Positions 60,134 through 64,000 of a stretch of DNA of 64,000 nucleotides are shown here, one piece after another (positions within the stretch are counted from its first letter, which is position 1; every line of letters starts with the position of its first letter). The stretch comes from an uncultured Oscillospiraceae bacterium (lineage in GTDB: Bacteria; Bacillota; Clostridia; Oscillospirales; Acutalibacteraceae): assembly GCA_900554335.1 (NCBI GenBank), contig USGT01000003.1, positions 62,001-126,000 on the forward strand, written 5' to 3'. Made by a program: the position numbers and the translations under genes. The notes under the pieces are model-generated. The model saw only the letters and a program-made list of their open reading frames with translations, had not been told where the DNA came from and did not search any database.

Positions 60134-61945
60134 ATGTCAGACAGTAAATTAAGAAACGTTGCGATTATAGCACACGTTGACCACGGCAAAACAACTTTGG
60201 TCGACCAGATGCTTAAGCAAAGCGGAACTTTTAGAACAAATGAAAGCGTTGCGGAAAGGGTTATGGATTCCGGCGACCTCGAAAGAGAAAGAGGAATCAC
60301 TATTCTTTCGAAAAACACTTCGGTTTTTTACAATGATATTAAAATAAATATTGTTGACACCCCAGGCCATGCTGATTTCGGCGGGGAAGTTGAAAGAATT
60401 TTGATGATGGTTGACGGTGTTGTTTTGCTGGTTGATGCTTTTGAAGGATGCATGCCGCAAACACGATTCGTTTTGCAAAAAGCGCTTAAATTAAATAAGA
60501 AACCAATCGTTGTTATTAATAAAATTGACAGAGAAAACGCCCGCCCTGATGAAGTTATTGACGAAGTTATTGACCTTTTCATAGAGCTCGGCGCTGATGA
60601 TGATCAGATTGATTTCCCGGTTGTTTATGCTTCCGGAAGACAAGGCTATGCGTTTTTAAATAAAGGCGATGAAGCAAAAGATTTGAGGCCTCTTTTCGAA
60701 ACGATTATAAAAGAAGTTCCTGCTCCGAGCGGCGACGCTAACGGACCTTTGCAGATTCTTATTTCAAACATTGATTATGATGATTACGTTGGAAGAATTG
60801 GTGTTGGAAGGGTTGAAAGAGGAACCGTTTCAACGGGCGAAGCTGTTGTTGAGTGCATTTCTGAAAACGAGACTAAAAACGTTAAAATAGGCAAGATTTA
60901 TAAATTTGAAGGCCTTAAAAGAGTTGAGGCAGACTCAGCTTCAGCAGGCGAAATAATTTCAGTTTCAGGTGTTCCGGAGCTTAACATTGGTGAAACTCTT
61001 TGCAGCCCGGAAAAAATTGAGCCGCTTCCGTTTGTTAAAATCGACGAGCCGACAGTAGCAATGAATTTCATGGTAAACAACAGCCCGTTTGCCGGAAGAG
61101 AAGGCAAGTTCGTTACTTCAAGGAATATTAGGGACAGGCTTTTCAAAGAAGTTGAAACAAACGTTTCGATGAGGGTTGAAGAAACTGATTCCGCTGACAC
61201 TTTCAAAGTTTCGGGCCGTGGCGAGCTTCATCTTTCGATTTTGATTGAAACCATGAGAAGAGAAGGCTATGAGTTCCAAGTTTCGAAGCCGCAAGTTATT
61301 ATGAAAGAAATTGACGGCGTTCTTTGCGAGCCGATGGAAATTTTGTCGGTTGAAGTTCCTGAAAGCTACGTTGGAACAGTTATTGAAAAAATTGGAGCAA
61401 GAAAAGCCGACATGACCAATATGTCTCCTAAAGATGGCGGAATGACTTTGCTTGAATTCAGAGTTCCTTCAAGAGGAATTATCGGTTATAGATCTGAATT
61501 TTTGACCGACACCAACGGAAAAGGCGTTATAAATCAGCTTTTCGACGGCTATGAACCTTACAAAGGAGAAATCGTTCAGCGCCACCATGGTTCGCTTGTT
61601 GCTCATGAAACAGGCGTCAGCACGGGTTATGGTCTTTTCGCAGCTCAAGACAGGGGTAAACTTTTCATTGGGCCTGGCGTTGAAGTTTATGAAGGAATGG
61701 TTGTTGGTTCGACGCCTAAAGCCGAGGACATCACGGTTAACGTTTGCAAAAAGAAACATGTAACTAACATGCGTGCTTCAGGTTCTGACGAAGCTTTGAA
61801 ATTGACTCCTCACACGAACCTCAGCTTAGAGCAATCGATTGAATTCATTGATGATGACGAACTTTTGGAAGTAACTCCTAAGTCGCTTAGAATCAGGAAA
61901 AGAATTCTTGACAAAACCTTGAGGCTCAGAAGTAAAGTAAAATAG
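60134..61945 (+). CDS. typA: Translational GTPase TypA/BipA
   Basis: A 603-residue ribosome-associated GTPase for 50S assembly and stress adaptation. EF-G-like G domain (AHVDHGKTTLVDQ, RGITILSKNT, DTPGHADFGGEV, NKIDRENARP), domain II, and the BipA-specific C-terminal domain (HHGSLVAHETGVSTGYGLFAAQ region, VCKKKHVTNMRASG). SD AAGGAGG. Last gene of the der-plsY-typA run. Confidence 0.96.
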   Translation: MSDSKLRNVAIIAHVDHGKTTLVDQMLKQSGTFRTNESVAERVMDSGDLERERGITILSKNTSVFYNDIKINIVDTPGHADFGGEVERILMMVDGVVLLVDAFEGCMPQTRFVLQKALKLNKKPIVVINKIDRENARPDEVIDEVIDLFIELGADDDQIDFPVVYASGRQGYAFLNKGDEAKDLRPLFETIIKEVPAPSGDANGPLQILISNIDYDDYVGRIGVGRVERGTVSTGEAVVECISENETKNVKIGKIYKFEGLKRVEADSASAGEIISVSGVPELNIGETLCSPEKIEPLPFVKIDEPTVAMNFMVNNSPFAGREGKFVTSRNIRDRLFKEVETNVSMRVEETDSADTFKVSGRGELHLSILIETMRREGYEFQVSKPQVIMKEIDGVLCEPMEILSVEVPESYVGTVIEKIGARKADMTNMSPKDGGMTLLEFRVPSRGIIGYRSEFLTDTNGKGVINQLFDGYEPYKGEIVQRHHGSLVAHETGVSTGYGLFAAQDRGKLFIGPGVEVYEGMVVGSTPKAEDITVNVCKKKHVTNMRASGSDEALKLTPHTNLSLEQSIEFIDDDELLEVTPKSLRIRKRILDKTLRLRSKVK

Positions 61946-61954
61946 CAAATAAAT

Positions 61955-61989
61955 ATCCACCCGCTTTAAACGGGTGGTTTTCTTTTTTT
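61955..61989. terminator. Terminator between typA and uvrA
   Basis: CCACCCG pairs perfectly with CGGGTGG around CTTTAAA, followed on the plus strand by TTTTCTTTTTTT. The minus side is followed by ATATTTATTTG, so it may act weakly for uvrA. Confidence 0.85.
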
Positions 61990-64000
61990 ACAAAAGTTTT
62001 TTCAAAAAAATGCCTGTGTAAGATTTTTTAATTTTCGAAATTTCTTCAGGCGTGCCGGCTGCTATGATTTCGCCGCCTTTTTCGCCGCCCTCGGGGCCGA
62101 TATCAATAATATAATCGCAGCTTTTAATAACATCAAGATTGTGCTCAATCACGAGAGCTGTGTTACCCATGCTTACTAGCTTTTGAATGACTTCAATTAA
62201 TTTGTGAACATCTGAAGTGTGAAGGCCTGTGGTTGGTTCATCTAAAATGTAAAAAGTTTTGCCCGTCGAACGTTTTGAAAGTTCGGTTGCAAGTTTGACC
62301 CTTTGTGCTTCACCGCCTGAAAGGGTGGTTGAAGGTTGGCCGAGTTTAATGTAGCCAAGGCCTACGTCGCAAAGGCACTGAACTTTTCTTTTTATTGAAG
62401 GAATATTCTCGAAAAACGAAAGCGCTTCTTCGGCGGTCATTTCCAAAATTTCATAAATATTTTTGCCTTTGTATTTGACTTCGAGTGTCTCGTGGTTATA
62501 TCGTTTGCCTTTGCAAATTTCGCAAGGAACATATATATCCGAAAGGAAATGCATCTCAATTTTCATGATGCCTTCGCCCTGGCAAGCCTCGCATCTTCCG
62601 CCTTTAACATTAAACGAAAATCTGCCGCTTGAAAAGCCTTTTTCTTTTGCGTCGTTAGTGTTTGAAAAAAGTTTGCGAATCTCATCAAAAACGCCGGTGT
62701 AAGTTGCAGGGTTTGAGCGAGGAGTCCTGCCGATCGGCGATTGGCTTATATCAATAACTTTGTCGAGGTTTTCTATTCCTTTCATGCTTTCGAATTTGCC
62801 CGGAATTTCTTTCGAGCGATTGAGAACTTTCGAAAGATTTTTGAAAATAATTTCGTTTACCAAACTTGATTTGCCAGAGCCTGAAACGCCCGTCACGGCG
62901 GTTAGAGTTCCCAAAGGAATTTTAACGTCAATATTTTTTAAATTGTTTTGTTTAGCGCCGAAAACCTCCAGGAATTTTCCATTTCCTTTTCTTCTTTCTT
63001 TCGGAACGGGAATTTTCTTCCGGCCGCTTAGATAATCCCCGGTTATGGATTTCTTGCAAGCTTTTATTTCGTCAACTGTTCCCGCGCAAACTATTTCTCC
63101 GCCGTGAATTCCCGAACCTGGGCCAACATCAACTATATAGTCTGCCGCATACATTGTGTCTTCATCGTGCTCAACAACAATGACCGTATTGCCAAGATTT
63201 TTCAGGCTTTTAATCGCTTCGATGAGCTTTTCGTTGTCTCTTTGGTGAAGCCCGATGCTAGGTTCATCAAGAACGTATAAAATGCCCATGAGCGCTGAAC
63301 CCATTTGAGTTGCAAGCCTTATTCTTTGGCTTTCGCCGCCTGAAAGAGTCCCTGAACTTCTAGAAAGAGTGAGGTATTCAAGCCCAACATTTTTAAGGAA
63401 GCTGAGCCTCTTTTTGATTTCTTTCAAAATCGGCATAGCGATTTTTTTGCCACTTCCTGTGAAATTGAGGTTTTCTATGAAATCAAGCGCATCGCTGATG
63501 TTTTTGTCGCAAAAATCAGAAATGTTAACGCCTGAAATAGTAACTCCCAAAGCTTCAGGCGAAAGCCTTTTCCCGTGGCAATCCGAGCAAGGAATTTCCC
63601 TCATGAAAGATCCAATTTCTTTTTTAATCCAGTCGCTGCTGCTTTCGCGGAACCTTCTTTCAAGGTTCGGGATGATTCCCTCAAATGAATTTTTGTAAGT
63701 CATTTCGCCTAGGTTTGTTTTCCTAACGAGTTTGAGCTCTTCGCCGTTAGTGCCGTAAAGCAAAATATTTTTGATTTTTTCAGGCAAGTCGCAAAAGGGA
63801 GTATCCAGCGAGAAACCATATTTTTCAGCTATGGCATCGAAATACATGTTAGCAATCGTGTTTCCTTCCATCGACCACCCTGCGGCTTTTATTGCACCTT
63901 GATGAACCGATTTAGTTTTGTCTGGAACAACAAGTTCTGGGTCAACTTTCATGAAAATTCCAAGACCGGTGCACTTTTTGCAAGCCCCGAAAGGGCTATT
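61988..64000 (-). CDS. uvrA: Excinuclease ABC subunit A (N-terminal part outside window)
   Basis: DNA-damage recognition ATPase of nucleotide excision repair. The frame is open through the right edge (SPFGACKKCTGLGIF lies before the internal Met at 63952), so about 260-270 N-terminal residues including the first Walker A are missing. Present are the first signature LSGGESQRIRLATQ, Walker B LDEPSIGLH, the second Walker A TGVSGSGKSS, the zinc finger GGRCEACQGEG...CEICKGKRYN, the second signature LSGGEAQRVKLATEL and LDEPTTGLH. No defect seen in the visible part. Confidence 0.97.
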   Translation of the reverse strand, partial: NSPFGACKKCTGLGIFMKVDPELVVPDKTKSVHQGAIKAAGWSMEGNTIANMYFDAIAEKYGFSLDTPFCDLPEKIKNILLYGTNGEELKLVRKTNLGEMTYKNSFEGIIPNLERRFRESSSDWIKKEIGSFMREIPCSDCHGKRLSPEALGVTISGVNISDFCDKNISDALDFIENLNFTGSGKKIAMPILKEIKKRLSFLKNVGLEYLTLSRSSGTLSGGESQRIRLATQMGSALMGILYVLDEPSIGLHQRDNEKLIEAIKSLKNLGNTVIVVEHDEDTMYAADYIVDVGPGSGIHGGEIVCAGTVDEIKACKKSITGDYLSGRKKIPVPKERRKGNGKFLEVFGAKQNNLKNIDVKIPLGTLTAVTGVSGSGKSSLVNEIIFKNLSKVLNRSKEIPGKFESMKGIENLDKVIDISQSPIGRTPRSNPATYTGVFDEIRKLFSNTNDAKEKGFSSGRFSFNVKGGRCEACQGEGIMKIEMHFLSDIYVPCEICKGKRYNHETLEVKYKGKNIYEILEMTAEEALSFFENIPSIKRKVQCLCDVGLGYIKLGQPSTTLSGGEAQRVKLATELSKRSTGKTFYILDEPTTGLHTSDVHKLIEVIQKLVSMGNTALVIEHNLDVIKSCDYIIDIGPEGGEKGGEIIAAGTPEEISKIKKSYTGIFLKKLL

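Overview
The window is AT-rich, densely packed DNA from a monoderm anaerobe. I infer class Clostridia, probably a host-associated member. The evidence is a pyruvate:ferredoxin oxidoreductase, strong AGGAGG-type ribosome binding sites with frequent GTG/TTG starts, an FHA-FtsW/PBP pair, an archaeal/eukaryote-type prolyl-tRNA synthetase, BspA-type leucine-rich-repeat proteins, a tiny Cys/Gly-rich membrane peptide, and no outer-membrane genes. No species can be assigned from the sequence alone.

Layout. 1-5452 is the end of a surface-polysaccharide locus: glycosyltransferase (cut by the window start), Wzy-like polymerase, Wzz/CapA-like protein, a degenerate BY-kinase-like protein and a Wzx-like flippase. 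It runs straight into an FHA-FtsW/RodA fusion and a class B PBP (to 8552). 8579-10359 is a BcrA-type ABC transporter. 10453-12210 is thrS without a TGS domain. 12668-12940 holds divergent tRNA-Ala(CGC) and tRNA-Leu(CAG), each with a near-consensus promoter. 13054-21049 is accessory-looking: a type I restriction-modification operon (hsdM, a half-size hsdS, hsdR), a Vat-type acetyltransferase, and a YfbR-like HD nucleotidase carrying a Sec signal peptide. 21113-27150 is a tightly coupled shikimate operon (aroB, aroA, aroC, short DAHP synthase, chorismate mutase, fused aroE-aroK, aroQ), followed by a secreted LRR protein.

28515-37680 lies mostly on the minus strand: a U32 peptidase-family protein, a heterodimeric ABC exporter, rpsT, DegV, rplM-rpsI and a secreted permuted-papain-like protein, with one plus-strand secreted orphan at 34025. 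37803-44605 holds proS, nifJ, a minus-strand 40-residue Cys-rich peptide and a phosphohexomutase. 44717-48163 is a tandem pair of 545-residue cytoplasmic coiled-coil/LRR proteins. 48199-53797 holds tgt, a small deoxyribosyltransferase-like protein, the lysine/DAP genes asd-dapA-dapB and queA. 53953-61945 is housekeeping: rpsB, tsf, pgi, rpmF, der, plsY, a histidine phosphatase and typA. uvrA on the minus strand runs off the right edge.

Most of the window is conventional core metabolism and translation. The least conventional items are the exported YfbR-like nucleotidase, the BY-kinase-like protein with every nucleotide-binding motif eroded, the half-size HsdS, the duplicated cytoplasmic LRR proteins, a possible ATT start for FHA-FtsW, a 14-codon leader ORF before the SD-less asd gene, and terminators that reuse one CCACC/GGTGG stem. 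I did not find a CRISPR array, prophage, transposase, integrase or an obviously new multi-gene defence system.
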